64,000 nt of DNA from Calidifontibacillus erzurumensis (GTDB lineage Bacteria > Bacillota > Bacilli > Bacillales > Bacillaceae_J), in assembly GCF_013303125.1 (NCBI RefSeq), contig NZ_JABTTE010000014.1, positions 32,802 through 96,801 of the forward strand, given 5' to 3'. The notes beneath the pieces were generated by a model. That model did no database searches. It was not told where the DNA came from and saw only the letters and a program-made list of their open reading frames with translations. Below are positions 8,469 to 18,574 of the stretch, in pieces (position 1 is the stretch's first letter; each line of letters begins with the position of its first letter). Made by a program: the position numbers and the translations under genes.

Positions 8469-11015
8469 ATGATGTCTGAAAACTATCGTACAAGACAGGA
8501 AAGACGAGCAGCACAAGAAAAAAAGAGAGCAAAATCCGAAAAAAAATCCGTCCATCTCTTTAAACGGATTTTCGCAATTATGATTATCATTGGACTTGTT
8601 TTTATGCTGGCAGGAGTAATTTCCGTAGCTGCAATTATTATGAACGCTCCAAAACTTGACGCAGCAGCACTGCTTGATCCACCATCAACGAAAATCTATG
8701 ACCGCAACCAAAATTTGATCGCGGAACTAGGTAACGAAAAAAGAACGCTTATTACGTATGAAGATATTCCTAAAGTCCTTGAAGATGCAGTACTCGCAAC
8801 AGAAGATGTTCGCTTTTACGACCATTTCGGAATCGATATTAGACGTATCGGCGGTGCTGTAATTGCCAACATCACTCAAGGTTTTGGATCACAAGGAGCA
8901 AGCACAATTACACAACAAGTCGTAAAATTATCATTCTTATCAATGGAAAAAACTCTCACACGGAAGATTCAAGAGGCTTGGCTTGCGATCCAACTCGATG
9001 CAAAATATTCAAAAGAGCAAATACTGACTATGTACTTAAATAAAATCAATTATGGGAACCGTTCTTATGGGGTTGCTAAAGCAGCTGAAACGTACTTTGG
9101 TAAAAGTTTAAAAGATTTGGAACTCCATGAAGCTGCTCTTTTAGCAGGTTTGCCGCAGAGGCCTTCAGGTTATGATCCGTACAAATATCCTGAACTTGCA
9201 GAAAAACGTCGAAATACAGTTTTATCATTAATGGAAAAGCACGGAAAAATTACTCATGAACAAGCAGAAGCTGCAAAAAAAATACATGTAACGGATTATA
9301 TTGTTAAAAAAGTTGAAAAATCAAATCCACATGACGCTTTTGTTGATCAAGTTTTAGAAGAGTTAGAACAAGTTGAGAATATTGATGTTTTATCGAGCGG
9401 TGTTTCCATCTATACAACATTAGATTCAGACATACAAAAATTCGTTGAAAAAGTATTGGATACAAATGAATATATCAATTATCCCGATGATCGTTTCCAA
9501 GCCGGTCTTGTTGTTCTAGATACGAAAACAGGAGAAGTGCTGGCCATAGGCGGTGGCCGTAATCAAAGTACATCCTATTTTGCAACAGACATTAAACGGC
9601 AGCCTGGTTCAACGGCAAAACCGATTTTTGATTATGGGCCGGCAATCGAGTATTTAAAATGGTCTACGTACCATCAAATTGTCGATGAACCTCATAGTTA
9701 TACAAATGGACCAGCTGTTAGAAATTATGATGGCAAATATAAAGGTCAAATGTCTATCCGTTATGCTTTAGCAGATTCAAGAAATATACCTGCTTTAAAA
9801 ACATTTCAAGAAGTAGGAGCCGAAAGATCTCGTCAATTTGCTAAAAAACTTGGCATCGAAGTTGGCGACTATATTACTGAAGCTTATAGTATCGGAGGAT
9901 TTAATGGTACTTCACCGCTTGACCAGGCAGGAGCCTATAGTGCTTTTGGAAATAATGGCATCTATACGAAACCGCATACGATTCGCAAAGTTGTCTTTCC
10001 TGACGGCCGAGAAATTAATATGAAACCAGAACAGGAAGTTGTCATGAAAGATTATACAGCATTTATGATCACTGACATGTTAAAATCGGTCGTCGAGTAC
10101 GGTACTGGACGTTCTGCAAATGTGCCTGGAGTTCATATCGCTGGAAAAACAGGATCAACAAACTTTGATGAGGAAACGCGAAAAAAATATAACATTCCTA
10201 AAGGTGCAATGCCTGATGTATGGTTTACTGGATATTCCCCTGATTATACGATTTCTGTATGGACAGGGTATAGCAAGCATGGAGAGGGTAATTATATTAC
10301 GAGCAAGTCGTCAGGAATCGCTAAACAATTATTTAGGGTGATTATGCAAGAAATTACTAGAGGCAAAAAACAAAGTGATTTTGTCAAGCCGAACAGTGTC
10401 GTTCGTTCACCGGTTGTCGTCGGCTCAAACCCACCGAAATTGCCAAGCGTATTAACACCAGAAGATCAAATTGTTTACGAATACTTTGTTAAAGGAACAG
10501 AGCCGAAAGAAGTAACGGATCAATTTGATGAAATTCCGGAAGTGAATAATGCTGCAGCTCAATATGATCCAGTAAGAAACAGAATTGAAATATCTTGGCA
10601 ATATAATGAAAAATTGTTGGAACGGGTATCTTTCTCGGTAAATGCAGCATTAAATAATAGTGATTTTATTCCTTATTGGTCTGGTAAAGAAATGAAGCTT
10701 GTCATTAACGATCCATATCCAAATTCACTTTACTCATTTGAAATTGTCGCGATCGATGATACAAATCCGGCAAGCGTCAGCAAAGCTGTATTGGTAGAAG
10801 TGAATACAGACATAAGTCAAATCATAAACCCAGAGAACCCACCACAAAATTGGGAGCAGCCAACTTTGCCTGAAGGTCCAAGGAATCCAGGAAACGAAGA
10901 TGGTAATAACCGAAACAATCGTGATCGAGATCGAAATCAAAATAACAACGGCAATGTACAAGATGATGACGATGCCGATGATATCGAAGATGATGAAGAA
11001 AACTTTACCCACTAA
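8469..11015 (+). CDS. ponA: penicillin-binding protein 1 (bifunctional class A)
   Basis: Polymerises and cross-links peptidoglycan at the outer face of the membrane. The 848 residues hold a basic cytoplasmic head, a membrane anchor (about 31-58), a family 51 glycosyltransferase with Glu112 in TEDVRFYDHFGID, and a transpeptidase with S381-T-A-K384, S437-R-N439 and K560-T-G-S563. A fibronectin-like region follows, then an Asn/Asp-rich low-complexity tail. All catalytic motifs are intact. ATG 8469 follows AAAGG by eight bases, with a second ATG next to it. It is probably co-transcribed with recU and ends at a strong terminator. Confidence 0.97.
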   Translation: MMSENYRTRQERRAAQEKKRAKSEKKSVHLFKRIFAIMIIIGLVFMLAGVISVAAIIMNAPKLDAAALLDPPSTKIYDRNQNLIAELGNEKRTLITYEDIPKVLEDAVLATEDVRFYDHFGIDIRRIGGAVIANITQGFGSQGASTITQQVVKLSFLSMEKTLTRKIQEAWLAIQLDAKYSKEQILTMYLNKINYGNRSYGVAKAAETYFGKSLKDLELHEAALLAGLPQRPSGYDPYKYPELAEKRRNTVLSLMEKHGKITHEQAEAAKKIHVTDYIVKKVEKSNPHDAFVDQVLEELEQVENIDVLSSGVSIYTTLDSDIQKFVEKVLDTNEYINYPDDRFQAGLVVLDTKTGEVLAIGGGRNQSTSYFATDIKRQPGSTAKPIFDYGPAIEYLKWSTYHQIVDEPHSYTNGPAVRNYDGKYKGQMSIRYALADSRNIPALKTFQEVGAERSRQFAKKLGIEVGDYITEAYSIGGFNGTSPLDQAGAYSAFGNNGIYTKPHTIRKVVFPDGREINMKPEQEVVMKDYTAFMITDMLKSVVEYGTGRSANVPGVHIAGKTGSTNFDEETRKKYNIPKGAMPDVWFTGYSPDYTISVWTGYSKHGEGNYITSKSSGIAKQLFRVIMQEITRGKKQSDFVKPNSVVRSPVVVGSNPPKLPSVLTPEDQIVYEYFVKGTEPKEVTDQFDEIPEVNNAAAQYDPVRNRIEISWQYNEKLLERVSFSVNAALNNSDFIPYWSGKEMKLVINDPYPNSLYSFEIVAIDDTNPASVSKAVLVEVNTDISQIINPENPPQNWEQPTLPEGPRNPGNEDGNNRNNRDRDRNQNNNGNVQDDDDADDIEDDEENFTH

Positions 11016-11021
11016 CAACAA

Positions 11022-11069
11022 CCAAAACCCGCTGAGGCTGTTAATCAGCCCAAGCGGGTTTTGGTTTTT
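11022..11069. terminator. terminator shared by ponA and ypoC
   Basis: A 12-bp stem (CCAAAACCCGCT/AGCGGGTTTTGG) contains a second small stem GGCTG/CAGCC and is followed on the plus strand by five T. The ypoC stop codon at 11045 lies inside the loop region, so the element probably works in both directions. Confidence 0.88.
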
Positions 11070-11440
11070 CTAATGGCTATTTCTTTTTTAAATAGTTTTT
11101 GAAGCTCAGTAAATAACTCGGATAATTGAATGAATGAATGATAGTGACTAGGGCGCTCAAGTAAGAAAGAAAGCCTTTCTTTACTGTTCAACGGCTTTAT
11201 TGGTAACTTTTCTATCTCTTCTAAGGCAGAATTTATACTTGATATGGTTTGGTTATTTATTAAAAATAAGCATGTCATAAAAGACTCGATTTGCTTAAGC
11301 ATCGGTTCTAAAGCAGTTTGGTAATCTCTTAACCGGAAATATTCAGCCAATTTTTCTTTTTCTTCTTCCCAAAGAGAAAAAAATTGATCGATTTCTTCAA
11401 TTCGCTGTTTTTCCATCATTAACTGCTCCTTTTCATCCAT
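11045..11440 (-). CDS. ypoC: YpoC family protein
   Basis: About 131 residues, hydrophilic and helical, with many Glu/Gln/Lys. The ATG at 11440 follows GAGAGGGG, giving MDEKEQLMMEKQR as start and a 22-base overlap with the end of nth; a longer form from 11476 has no better site. Function is unknown in B. subtilis too. Identity rests on position (nth-ypoC convergent with ponA) and on overall length more than on a motif. Confidence 0.75.
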   Translation of the reverse strand: MDEKEQLMMEKQRIEEIDQFFSLWEEEKEKLAEYFRLRDYQTALEPMLKQIESFMTCLFLINNQTISSINSALEEIEKLPIKPLNSKERLSFLLERPSHYHSFIQLSELFTELQKLFKKEIAIRKTKTRLG

Positions 11441-12069
11441 TTCTTCCCCTCTCTGCATAAATCGAGCAATGGGCAAATCTCACATTGCGGCTTTTGTGCT
11501 TTACAATGATAGCGACCGAAAAAGATGAGACGATGATGGGTTTGTCCCCATTTTTCTTCTGGAACTTTCTTCATAAGTGTTTTTTCAACTTCCAATACAC
11601 TGTCTTTCCACCTGCAAATTCCAAGCCGTTTAGATACTCTTTCCACGTGGGTATCTACAGCAATTGCCGGTATGCCAAAAGCAACTGACATAACAACATT
11701 TGCTGTCTTTCGGCCAACCCCAGGAAGCTTCATTAATTCCTCCCTTTCTCTTGGAACTTTCCCGTCATAATTTTCAAGCAGCATCTCACACAGTTTACGT
11801 ATATTTTTCGCTTTATTTCTGTACAAACCTATAGATCGAATATCATTTTGCAGTTCTTCTAAAGGAACAGCTATATAATCTTCCGGCTTCTTATATTTTT
11901 CAAACAATTTTTTCGTAACTTTATTTACTAGTGCATCAGTACATTGAGCTGATAAAGAAACAGCAATAACGAGCTCGAAAGGATTGGAATGATTTAATTC
12001 GCAATGGGCATCTGGAAACATTTCACCAATCGTTTCTAAAACTCGTTCAATTTGTTTATTATTTAACAT
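11419..12069 (-). CDS. nth: endonuclease III (DNA glycosylase/AP lyase)
   Basis: Removes oxidised pyrimidines and nicks abasic sites in base excision repair. The 216 residues show the helix-hairpin-helix LPGVGRKTA (115-123) with catalytic Lys121, Asp139 in the AVDTHVERV segment, and the four iron-sulfur cysteines C189, C196, C199 and C205 (C-x6-C-x2-C-x5-C). Full length with all key residues. It lies between dnaD and ypoC as in B. subtilis and is probably transcribed with them. Confidence 0.96.
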   Translation of the reverse strand: MLNNKQIERVLETIGEMFPDAHCELNHSNPFELVIAVSLSAQCTDALVNKVTKKLFEKYKKPEDYIAVPLEELQNDIRSIGLYRNKAKNIRKLCEMLLENYDGKVPREREELMKLPGVGRKTANVVMSVAFGIPAIAVDTHVERVSKRLGICRWKDSVLEVEKTLMKKVPEEKWGQTHHRLIFFGRYHCKAQKPQCEICPLLDLCREGKKWMKRSS

Positions 12070-12108
12070 TTAATCTACCCTCCTCCCTGTTTAGAGGTAT
12101 AACAATTT

Positions 12109-12810
12109 TTAAGATTCAAGCCAATTATATAGAGGTACTGAAGAGGATTCCTGCTTGGCGGGTTTTGTTTGCATTTTTATCCGTTGGTGCGCTCTAAATT
12201 TCTGCCCTTGATCGCGTGCTTGTTCTATCGTTTCAATTCCTTTCTTTTGCCATTCAAACAAAATACGGTCAATATATCGGAAGTTCAATTTCCCGCTCAT
12301 AACGGCTTCCCTTAATGCTGCTTTTATTAATAATGGACTATAGTGGTCATGATCAAGCCAAAGTTTTAGTGTTTCACACTCCATAGGAGATAAAGGCCTG
12401 CCAAATTCTTGTTCAAATAATGTATAAATATTTATTTCAGCCAATTCACTTTCTTGCAACGCTTTTTTCTTCTTTTGATCATACAAAAAGTAATATAGCT
12501 TCTCCCAAAGTGGACGTATTGAAAAAATTTCAACTACTATTCCATCATCATTTTTCTCTTTAATTTCTAAATAGCCACGTTGAATTAAATATTTTAAAAT
12601 TTCCATACACCGATCTTTCGAGCAGCTCATTCGTTCAGCAAGCTGCTCGGGTGTAGGAAACAAATTTCCACTTTCAATGGCTGAATAAATATGAAGCAAA
12701 AACATAAACTCTTCTTCATTTAACCCAATCTTTTTATAATTTTCTAAAAGCAATTTTGGAATGGCAAAACTCCCAACAGCAAACAAGTCAATAAAATATT
12801 CTTTTTCCAT
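12109..12810 (-). CDS. dnaD: primosomal protein DnaD
   Basis: Helps load the replicative helicase at oriC and during PriA-dependent restart. About 233 residues: an N-terminal winged-helix domain (PTPEQLAERMSCSKDRCMEI) and a C-terminal DnaB-like domain with RPLSPMECETLKLW and the conserved FRYIDRILFEWQKKG block, ending in YNWLES. The frame is open up to 12849, but the ATG at 12810 with AGGTG upstream gives the family-like start MEKEYFIDLF. An intrinsic terminator separates it from asnS upstream, so dnaD-nth-ypoC may have its own promoter or depend on read-through. Confidence 0.93.
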   Translation of the reverse strand: MEKEYFIDLFAVGSFAIPKLLLENYKKIGLNEEEFMFLLHIYSAIESGNLFPTPEQLAERMSCSKDRCMEILKYLIQRGYLEIKEKNDDGIVVEIFSIRPLWEKLYYFLYDQKKKKALQESELAEINIYTLFEQEFGRPLSPMECETLKLWLDHDHYSPLLIKAALREAVMSGKLNFRYIDRILFEWQKKGIETIEQARDQGQKFRAHQRIKMQTKPAKQESSSVPLYNWLES

Positions 12811-12894
12811 TTTGGTGAACACCTCAAAGTTTATTATACCATGCAGCATTTCTTTATAGGTTATTTTTAAATTGTGTGACTTTTTGTTCCCCTA

Positions 12895-12929
12895 AATAAA
12901 TAAAAGCTGACCATTGGTAAATGGTCAGC
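12895..12929 (-). terminator. intrinsic terminator of asnS
   Basis: A 10-bp stem (GCTGACCATT/AATGGTCAGC, 12906-12915 with 12920-12929) with a four-base loop runs into TTTTATTTATTT on the minus strand. Confidence 0.9.
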
Positions 12930-12936
12930 ACCATTT

Positions 12937-14229
12937 TTAAGGATATAACCGATTTAAAAGTCTTGGAAACGGAATTGTTTCTCGAACATGTTCTGCTCCT
13001 GTGATCCAAGCTACCGTTCGTTCTAAACCAAGTCCAAAGCCCGAATGAGGGACAGATCCATATTTACGTAAATCGAGATACCATTCGTAAGCACCACCGG
13101 TTAGATTGTGTTCTTCATAGCGTTTTTTCAATAATTCTAAATCATCAATTCTTTGGGATCCACCAATAATTTCCCCATAACCTTCGGGTGCAATCAAATC
13201 GGCACATAAAACAACTTCAGGCCGGTTCGGATCTGGTTTCATATAAAATGCTTTAATTTTTGCAGGATAGTGGGTAATAAATACCGGTTTGTCAAACTCT
13301 TCAGCAATCGCTACTTCATGAGGGGCACCAAAATCTTCTCCCCATTCGATGTCGTTAAATCCTTTTTTATGTAACAATTCAATGGCCTCATCATACGTAA
13401 TTCGTGGAAACGGAGGCTTTATATTTTCAAGTTTTGACACATCCCGGCCGAGCGATTTTAATTCAAGTTGACATCTTGATAAAACCGATTGTACGAGATA
13501 ACTTACGTATTGTTCCTGTATTTGCAAACTTTCTTCATGTTCGACGAAAGCCATTTCTGGTTCAATCATCCAAAACTCAATTAAATGCCTTTTTGTTTTT
13601 GATTTCTCAGCCCGAAATGTCGGTCCAAAAGAATAAACTTTTCCTAATGCCATAGCTGCAGCTTCCATATACAGTTGTCCGCTCTGAGATAAATATGCAT
13701 CTTCATCAAAATATTTTGTGTGAAATAGTTCACTCCCGCCTTCTGCTGAAGTGCCCGTTAATATCGGCGGATCAACTTTAACAAAACCATTATTATGGAA
13801 AAATTCATACGTAGACCATATGATTTCATCTCTTATTTTCATAATCGCATGCTGCCGTTTAGAACGAAGCCAAAGATGACGGTGATCCATCAAAAACTCA
13901 ACGCCGTGCTCTTTTGGAGTAATGGGATAATTGATTGCTTCATGGATGATTTCAATATCTTTTACAGTTAACTCATATCCAAAAGGTGAACGTACATCCT
14001 CTCGTACCGTTCCTGTCACCCAAAGCGAAGTTTCTTGGGTAAGAGCTTTTGCTTTTTGAAATACATCTTCACTAACTTCATCTTTGACTACAACACCTTG
14101 AATAAAGCCCGTTCCATCACGCAGCTGTAAAAATGCGATTTTACCGCTTGAACGTTTATTGGCAAGCCAAGTTCCAATTGTAACATCTTGACCTACAAAA
14201 TCTTTTACTTTTGAAATAGTTGTTCTCAA
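12937..14229 (-). CDS. asnS: asparaginyl-tRNA synthetase
   Basis: Charges tRNA-Asn with asparagine. The 430 residues have the N-terminal OB-fold anticodon-binding domain ([20 protein letters not shown]) and a class II catalytic core with motif 2 ([20 protein letters not shown]) and motif 3 ([15 protein letters not shown]) near the end. The first codon is TTG at 14229 behind GGGGG; B. subtilis AsnS has the equivalent start region, so this choice is reasonable. It lies after aspB in the same orientation and ends at a terminator. Confidence 0.96.
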   Translation of the reverse strand: MRTTISKVKDFVGQDVTIGTWLANKRSSGKIAFLQLRDGTGFIQGVVVKDEVSEDVFQKAKALTQETSLWVTGTVREDVRSPFGYELTVKDIEIIHEAINYPITPKEHGVEFLMDHRHLWLRSKRQHAIMKIRDEIIWSTYEFFHNNGFVKVDPPILTGTSAEGGSELFHTKYFDEDAYLSQSGQLYMEAAAMALGKVYSFGPTFRAEKSKTKRHLIEFWMIEPEMAFVEHEESLQIQEQYVSYLVQSVLSRCQLELKSLGRDVSKLENIKPPFPRITYDEAIELLHKKGFNDIEWGEDFGAPHEVAIAEEFDKPVFITHYPAKIKAFYMKPDPNRPEVVLCADLIAPEGYGEIIGGSQRIDDLELLKKRYEEHNLTGGAYEWYLDLRKYGSVPHSGFGLGLERTVAWITGAEHVRETIPFPRLLNRLYP

Positions 14230-14269
14230 CGGTTCTACCCCCTGCTTTCAACGATAAGGCGGTCATCGA

Positions 14270-15454
14270 TTATTTTGTTTTCTTTTCCATAAAACGTTTT
14301 ATTCTTTCTACTGCACTTTCTAATAAATCTAATGATGTTGCATAAGATAATCTAACGTTTTCAGGCGCACCAAAACCAGAACCCGGCACTAAAGCAACTT
14401 TTTCTTCATCTAATAATGCTTTAACCCACTCGTCAACATTTTCATAACCTGTCATTTCAGCTGCTTTTTTAGCATTTGGGAATAAATAGAATGCCCCTTG
14501 TGGCTTAACGCATGTAAACCCAGGAATTTCAATCAACTGTTCATAAATTTTATTCAATCGTTCCTCAAAAGCCTTCCTCATCGTTTCAACTGGTTCTTGT
14601 GGTCCTTTATAAGCAGCAATTGCAGCATATTGAGCAATTGAAGTTGGATTGGATGTGCTATGGCTTGCCAAATTTGTCATTGCTTTAATAATAGCGCTAT
14701 CACCAGCAGCATAACCAATACGCCATCCAGTCATTGAATGAGATTTGGAAACACCGTTAATAATAATCGTTTGTTTTTTAAGGTCTTGTGATAATTGAGC
14801 AATTGACACATGTTTATTATTTCCATATATTAGCTTTTCATAAATTTCATCGGAAACAATTAAAATGTCGTGTTCGAGGCACACTTCACCCAATGCCCTT
14901 AATTCTTCCTCAGTATAAATCATCCCTGTTGGATTGCTTGGAGAGTTAATGACAACTGCTTTCGTTTTTGGTGTAATTGCTTCTTTCAACTGCTCTGCTG
15001 TTATCTTGAAATTATTAGCCTCTTTACCTTCTACGAAAACAGGTACCCCTTCAGCCAACTTTACAAATTCAGGATAACTTACCCAATAAGGAGTTGGAAT
15101 AATAACTTCATCCCCCGGATTAATAATCACTTGGAATAAAGTATATAAAGCATGCTTAGCACCAACACAAACAATAATCTCATTAGCCTCATAATTTAAT
15201 TGTTGATCTGTTTTAAATTTTTCGATAATAGCTTCTTTTAATGCTAGTAGACCACCGGATGGAGTATATTTTGTATGACCTTCATTCATTGCTTTTACTG
15301 CGGCATCAATAATATGCTGCGGTGTGTTAAAGTCAGGTTCTCCAGCTCCTAAGCCAATTACATCATAACCAGCATCTTTTAGTGCTTTTGCTTTAGCTGT
15401 AATTTCAAGCGTTGTAGATGGCGTCAATAATGAAACCCGATTTGCTAATTTCAT
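14270..15454 (-). CDS. aspB: aspartate aminotransferase, class I PLP enzyme
   Basis: Transfers the amino group between glutamate and oxaloacetate to make aspartate. From the ATG at 15454 (behind GAGGAGG) the protein has 394 residues. PLP-binding features are clear: Asn174 in SPSNPTG, Asp202 and Tyr205 in SDEIYEK, and Lys237 in NGVSKSHSMTGWRIGY. A frame extension to 15472 overlaps ypmB and has no better site. The gene follows ypmB by one base and precedes asnS, as in B. subtilis. It provides aspartate for asparagine synthesis and the dapB pathway. Confidence 0.95.
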   Translation of the reverse strand: MKLANRVSLLTPSTTLEITAKAKALKDAGYDVIGLGAGEPDFNTPQHIIDAAVKAMNEGHTKYTPSGGLLALKEAIIEKFKTDQQLNYEANEIIVCVGAKHALYTLFQVIINPGDEVIIPTPYWVSYPEFVKLAEGVPVFVEGKEANNFKITAEQLKEAITPKTKAVVINSPSNPTGMIYTEEELRALGEVCLEHDILIVSDEIYEKLIYGNNKHVSIAQLSQDLKKQTIIINGVSKSHSMTGWRIGYAAGDSAIIKAMTNLASHSTSNPTSIAQYAAIAAYKGPQEPVETMRKAFEERLNKIYEQLIEIPGFTCVKPQGAFYLFPNAKKAAEMTGYENVDEWVKALLDEEKVALVPGSGFGAPENVRLSYATSLDLLESAVERIKRFMEKKTK

Positions 15455-15455
15455 G

Positions 15456-15992
15456 TTAAATATCCTCCTCAAAGCGTTCCTTTTTCAGACTGTACTTTTT
15501 CACAAATGATCCATCAACAAATTTCAAAAAATAATATGTATAGCGATTTTCTTGGTCTATATAAGTGACTTCCCAAAGGGGTGTTGTTTCAATTTTATTT
15601 GTGCGATGGTCCTTTATTACTTCAGCACCAAGTCTTATATTTATTAATTTTAATGGATTTTCATTTGCAATTACATATTTTTTTACTTTTTCTTTTGACC
15701 AGCCTTCATTCGATTTTTTGACGATAAATTTGGAATTTGACGTGTCATATGGAACCCATACGATGATTTCTTCATTTTTTTCATTTGTTCCGTATACAAT
15801 ATTATATGCAATCGTGCCATGATAATAATCGACGTCATTTATTGTACGAAGGTCTTTTACATATTCTTTCGCAAGAGCAATAGCTTTATTTTGCCAATAT
15901 TTTTGATCGCTCATGCTATCTTGATAAATTTGTACTGCTTGCCAAAAAATAATAATGATTAATAACGGTATTATATACAACCACTTTTTCAT
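15456..15992 (-). CDS. ypmB: YpmB-like membrane-anchored protein
   Basis: 178 residues: an N-terminal membrane anchor (WLYIIPLLIIIIFW) and an extracytoplasmic part with alternating strands, of the DUF5590/PepSY-like kind. Function unknown. ATG 15992 follows AGAGG. It lies between ypmA and aspB, exactly as in B. subtilis, with gaps of nine and one bases, so it is in one unit with them. Confidence 0.85.
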   Translation of the reverse strand: MKKWLYIIPLLIIIIFWQAVQIYQDSMSDQKYWQNKAIALAKEYVKDLRTINDVDYYHGTIAYNIVYGTNEKNEEIIVWVPYDTSNSKFIVKKSNEGWSKEKVKKYVIANENPLKLINIRLGAEVIKDHRTNKIETTPLWEVTYIDQENRYTYYFLKFVDGSFVKKYSLKKERFEEDI

Positions 15993-16001
15993 AGTAAACC
16001 T

Positions 16002-16172
16002 CTATGTTTTATATATAGTAAAAATAGCCTTTTCCTTATCTTGATCATCAAGTGCTAATCCAAACATAAGGTCACGCTCTTTTAACGTTCTATTTAAGAC
16101 ATCAACGATTTTATAAAGATCCGGTGAATATTGAATTTGCACCGTTGCCAACACTTCAATTTTACTTTCCAT
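16002..16172 (-). CDS. ypmA: YpmA family small protein
   Basis: 56 residues from ATG 16172 behind AAGGAGG. The sequence MESKIEVLATVQIQYSPDLY followed by KIVDVLNRTLKERDLMFGLA is typical of YpmA (DUF4264-type), a small conserved Bacillaceae protein of unknown function. It is the first gene of ypmA-ypmB-aspB-asnS. In B. subtilis dinG lies immediately upstream; here that gene is absent and ypmA has its own promoter-like element. Confidence 0.88.
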   Translation of the reverse strand: MESKIEVLATVQIQYSPDLYKIVDVLNRTLKERDLMFGLALDDQDKEKAIFTIYKT

Positions 16173-16267
16173 TGAAATCCTCCTTTCCAAGAAAATTTTG
16201 TTACACATAGCTATTGAAAATAAAGTGCAAAATAGTTGTACGAAACAAAATCATCGTCTCTTTACCC

Positions 16268-16276
16268 ATTATACCA
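16268..16276 (-). promoter_or_regulatory. extended -10 promoter for ypmA-ypmB-aspB-asnS
   Basis: On the minus strand TGGTATAAT (16276 to 16268) is a consensus extended -10 element about 100 bases upstream of ypmA. No good -35 is seen 17 bases further up, which extended -10 promoters tolerate. Confidence 0.6.
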
Positions 16277-16402
16277 AATAATAAGCAAAATCATTGCTCA
16301 TATGTAAAACTATACTACTCCATCCGACACCATAATCAAGGGGCTCAACCGCCCTTTTTTTTTGACAAAAGGGAATGAAAGAAAATCGAATCATACATCC
16401 GC

Positions 16403-16433
16403 AAAAAGGCTTTCGCTTTAAAAAGCGAAAGCC
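16403..16433 (-). terminator. intrinsic terminator of panBCD
   Basis: Minus-strand GGCTTTCGCT pairs with AGCGAAAGCC (arms 16424-16433 and 16408-16417) and is followed by TTTTT. It lies 24 bases after the panD stop. Confidence 0.9.
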
Positions 16434-16456
16434 ATCGTTTGATGATTCAAAAAACA

Positions 16457-16846
16457 TCATGAAAGTACTGTCTGAGCTGGTTCAGCGTAAATTAATTGTT
16501 TAATCGTATTATCTTTTTCATTCATAATCGCAACTTTTGGCTTATGTTCAGCTATTTTATCTTCAGGGACAAGTGCATATGAAATAATAATTACAATATC
16601 ATCAGGTTGAACAAGACGTGCAGCAGCACCATTTAAACAAATTACTCCGCTGCCGCGAGGTCCAGGAATCACATATGTTTCAAATCTAGCCCCGTTATTA
16701 TTATTTACAATCGCGACTTTTTCATTTGCACAAATGCCTACTGCATCCATTAAATCTTCATCAATGGTAATGCTTCCAACATAATTTAAATTCGCTTCGG
16801 TCACCCTTGCCCGATGAATTTTAGCATTCATTAACGTTCTAAACAA
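16457..16846 (-). CDS. panD: aspartate 1-decarboxylase (pyruvoyl enzyme)
   Basis: Makes beta-alanine for pantothenate. The proenzyme self-cleaves between Gly24 and Ser25 (YVGSITID) to form the pyruvoyl group; this canonical numbering is obtained with the TTG at 16846, eight bases after GGGGG, rather than the ATG two codons upstream at 16852, which is only two bases from that site. The conserved [17 protein letters not shown] and [11 protein letters not shown] blocks are intact. At 129 residues it is full length. It is the last gene of panB-panC-panD, followed by a terminator. Confidence 0.95.
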   Translation of the reverse strand: MFRTLMNAKIHRARVTEANLNYVGSITIDEDLMDAVGICANEKVAIVNNNNGARFETYVIPGPRGSGVICLNGAAARLVQPDDIVIIISYALVPEDKIAEHKPKVAIMNEKDNTIKQLIYAEPAQTVLS

Positions 16847-16858
16847 TAGCATTTCCCC

Positions 16859-17704
16859 CTATACCGTAAAAATGACGTTATCGATTAATCGAGCTTTTCC
16901 AAACTTAACTGCAATGGCAATTATCATTTTGCCATGCGGCTTCGCGATTGGTTCCAACTGTGGATAAGAATAAATTTCCACATAATCAATTTTTCCAGAT
17001 GTTTTTCTTGTAATATCATCTATTATTTCGGATTTAATTTTCTCAAGGTCTGTTTCACCCGCTGTTATTTTTTCAACAGCTTTTTGTAAACTTTTATATA
17101 GTTCTGGTGCTTCTTTACGTTCCTGCTCGGTTAAATATACATTACGAGAGCTCTTCGCAAGCCCATCCTCTTCCCGAACAGTCTCTACGGGAACGAGTTC
17201 AACAGGTATATTGTAATCTTTTATTAATCCATCGACAACTGCCACTTGTTGGGCATCCTTTAATCCAAAATAAGCGCGATCTGGCATTACAATATTAAAA
17301 AGCTTTAAAAGAACTGTCGCAACGCCGTCAAAATGGCCTTGTCTAGATTTTCCGCAAAGAACATCGACTCGTTTTTTAACATGGACCTCAGTCGAAAGCT
17401 CAGTTGGATACATTTCTTTTACGTCCGGATAAAAAATATAATCGACTCCAGCTTGTTTAGCTAAAGCCTCGTCCCGCTCAATATCACGCGGATATGATTC
17501 GAAATCTTCGTTTGGTCCGAACTGTAGCGGATTGACAAAAATACTCGCAACGACGATTTCATTGTTCTTTCTTGCTTCATTCATTAATTTTAAATGACCT
17601 TCGTGCAAATAGCCCATCGTCGGTACGAACCCAATTGTTTTTCCGGAAGAACGAAGCTGTTTCATTGTTTGCTGCATTTCTTTTATTGAACGTATGATTT
17701 TCAT
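16859..17704 (-). CDS. panC: pantothenate synthetase
   Basis: Joins pantoate and beta-alanine with ATP to form pantothenate. The 281 residues contain the class signature [16 protein letters not shown] (HxGH nucleotidyl-transferase motif), the [18 protein letters not shown] block and [18 protein letters not shown] carries the KMSKS-like loop. Full length. The gap to panB is one base and to panD twelve bases from the chosen panD start, so the three are one operon. Confidence 0.97.
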   Translation of the reverse strand: MKIIRSIKEMQQTMKQLRSSGKTIGFVPTMGYLHEGHLKLMNEARKNNEIVVASIFVNPLQFGPNEDFESYPRDIERDEALAKQAGVDYIFYPDVKEMYPTELSTEVHVKKRVDVLCGKSRQGHFDGVATVLLKLFNIVMPDRAYFGLKDAQQVAVVDGLIKDYNIPVELVPVETVREEDGLAKSSRNVYLTEQERKEAPELYKSLQKAVEKITAGETDLEKIKSEIIDDITRKTSGKIDYVEIYSYPQLEPIAKPHGKMIIAIAVKFGKARLIDNVIFTV

Positions 17705-17705
17705 A

Positions 17706-18539
17706 TTATTTTCCTCCGTATAACGATAAGAGCTCCTCTTCTTTCATCGTGAAAGAATGCTCATCGGTAGGAAATGCCCGTTTTTTCACTTCATTTCGAT
17801 ATTCTTCAAGTGCATTTCGAATCGATGAATTCACATTTGCATACCGCTTTACAAATTTAGGTACATGACCAAATCCATTTTGAATAATATCATGATATAC
17901 TAAAACTTGACCGTCTGTTTTGTTTCCTGCACCGATGCCAATAGTTGGTATCGAAAGTTTCTCCGTAATCATTTCACCAAGTTGCTTTGGAACGCATTCC
18001 AATACTAGCATCATTGCTCCGGCTTTTTCTACTTCTTGAGCATCTTCAATTAGTTTTTTTGCTGTTTCTAAATCTTTGCCTTGTACTTTATAACCGCCAA
18101 GTACACCCACAGATTGTGGCGTCAAACCTAAATGGGCTACTACAGGAATTCCTGCAGCAGTTAGCCGAGAAATTGTATAACAAACCTCTTTAGCCCCTTC
18201 AACTTTTAATGCGTTGGCCCCACCTTCTTGCACTAATCGACGAGCGTTATTCATCGTCTCATCAATCGAACAGTGATAACTCATAAAAGGCATATCAGTA
18301 ACAATAAATGTATTTTTCGCTCCACGCCGTACTGCTTTCGTATGGTGAACCATATCATCAACAGTAACCGGAATCGTTGAATCATATCCTAAAACAACCA
18401 TACCTAACGAATCTCCAACCAATATAATGTCTACATCTGCTTCTTCCGCAAGTCTAGCAGATGGGTAATCGTAAGCGGTTACCATAACGATTGGTTCTCC
18501 GTTTGCTTTCATTTTCTGAAAATCTGTTGTAGTTTTCAT
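17706..18539 (-). CDS. panB: ketopantoate hydroxymethyltransferase
   Basis: First step of pantothenate synthesis: transfers a hydroxymethyl group from methylene-THF to ketoisovalerate. The 277 residues show the metal-binding region [37 protein letters not shown] and TIGIGAG. Full length, with good GGAGG upstream. First gene of panBCD; its 5' leader contains a bulged hairpin and an intrinsic terminator (see separate entries), suggesting attenuation-like control. Confidence 0.97.
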   Translation of the reverse strand: MKTTTDFQKMKANGEPIVMVTAYDYPSARLAEEADVDIILVGDSLGMVVLGYDSTIPVTVDDMVHHTKAVRRGAKNTFIVTDMPFMSYHCSIDETMNNARRLVQEGGANALKVEGAKEVCYTISRLTAAGIPVVAHLGLTPQSVGVLGGYKVQGKDLETAKKLIEDAQEVEKAGAMMLVLECVPKQLGEMITEKLSIPTIGIGAGNKTDGQVLVYHDIIQNGFGHVPKFVKRYANVNSSIRNALEEYRNEVKKRAFPTDEHSFTMKEEELLSLYGGK

Positions 18540-18574
18540 TTTTTCCCTCCTAAATAGTTGATAGAGGGAATGAC

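Noticed and set aside
16338..16363. GGGC/GCCC hairpin with nine T on the plus strand
   Set aside because: Looks like a plus-strand terminator, but no plus-strand gene lies upstream, so it was not listed as a functional terminator.
16269..16460. 63-codon minus-strand open frame after panD
   Set aside because: It runs through the panBCD terminator hairpin, has no convincing product and overlaps the ypmA promoter; treated as chance.
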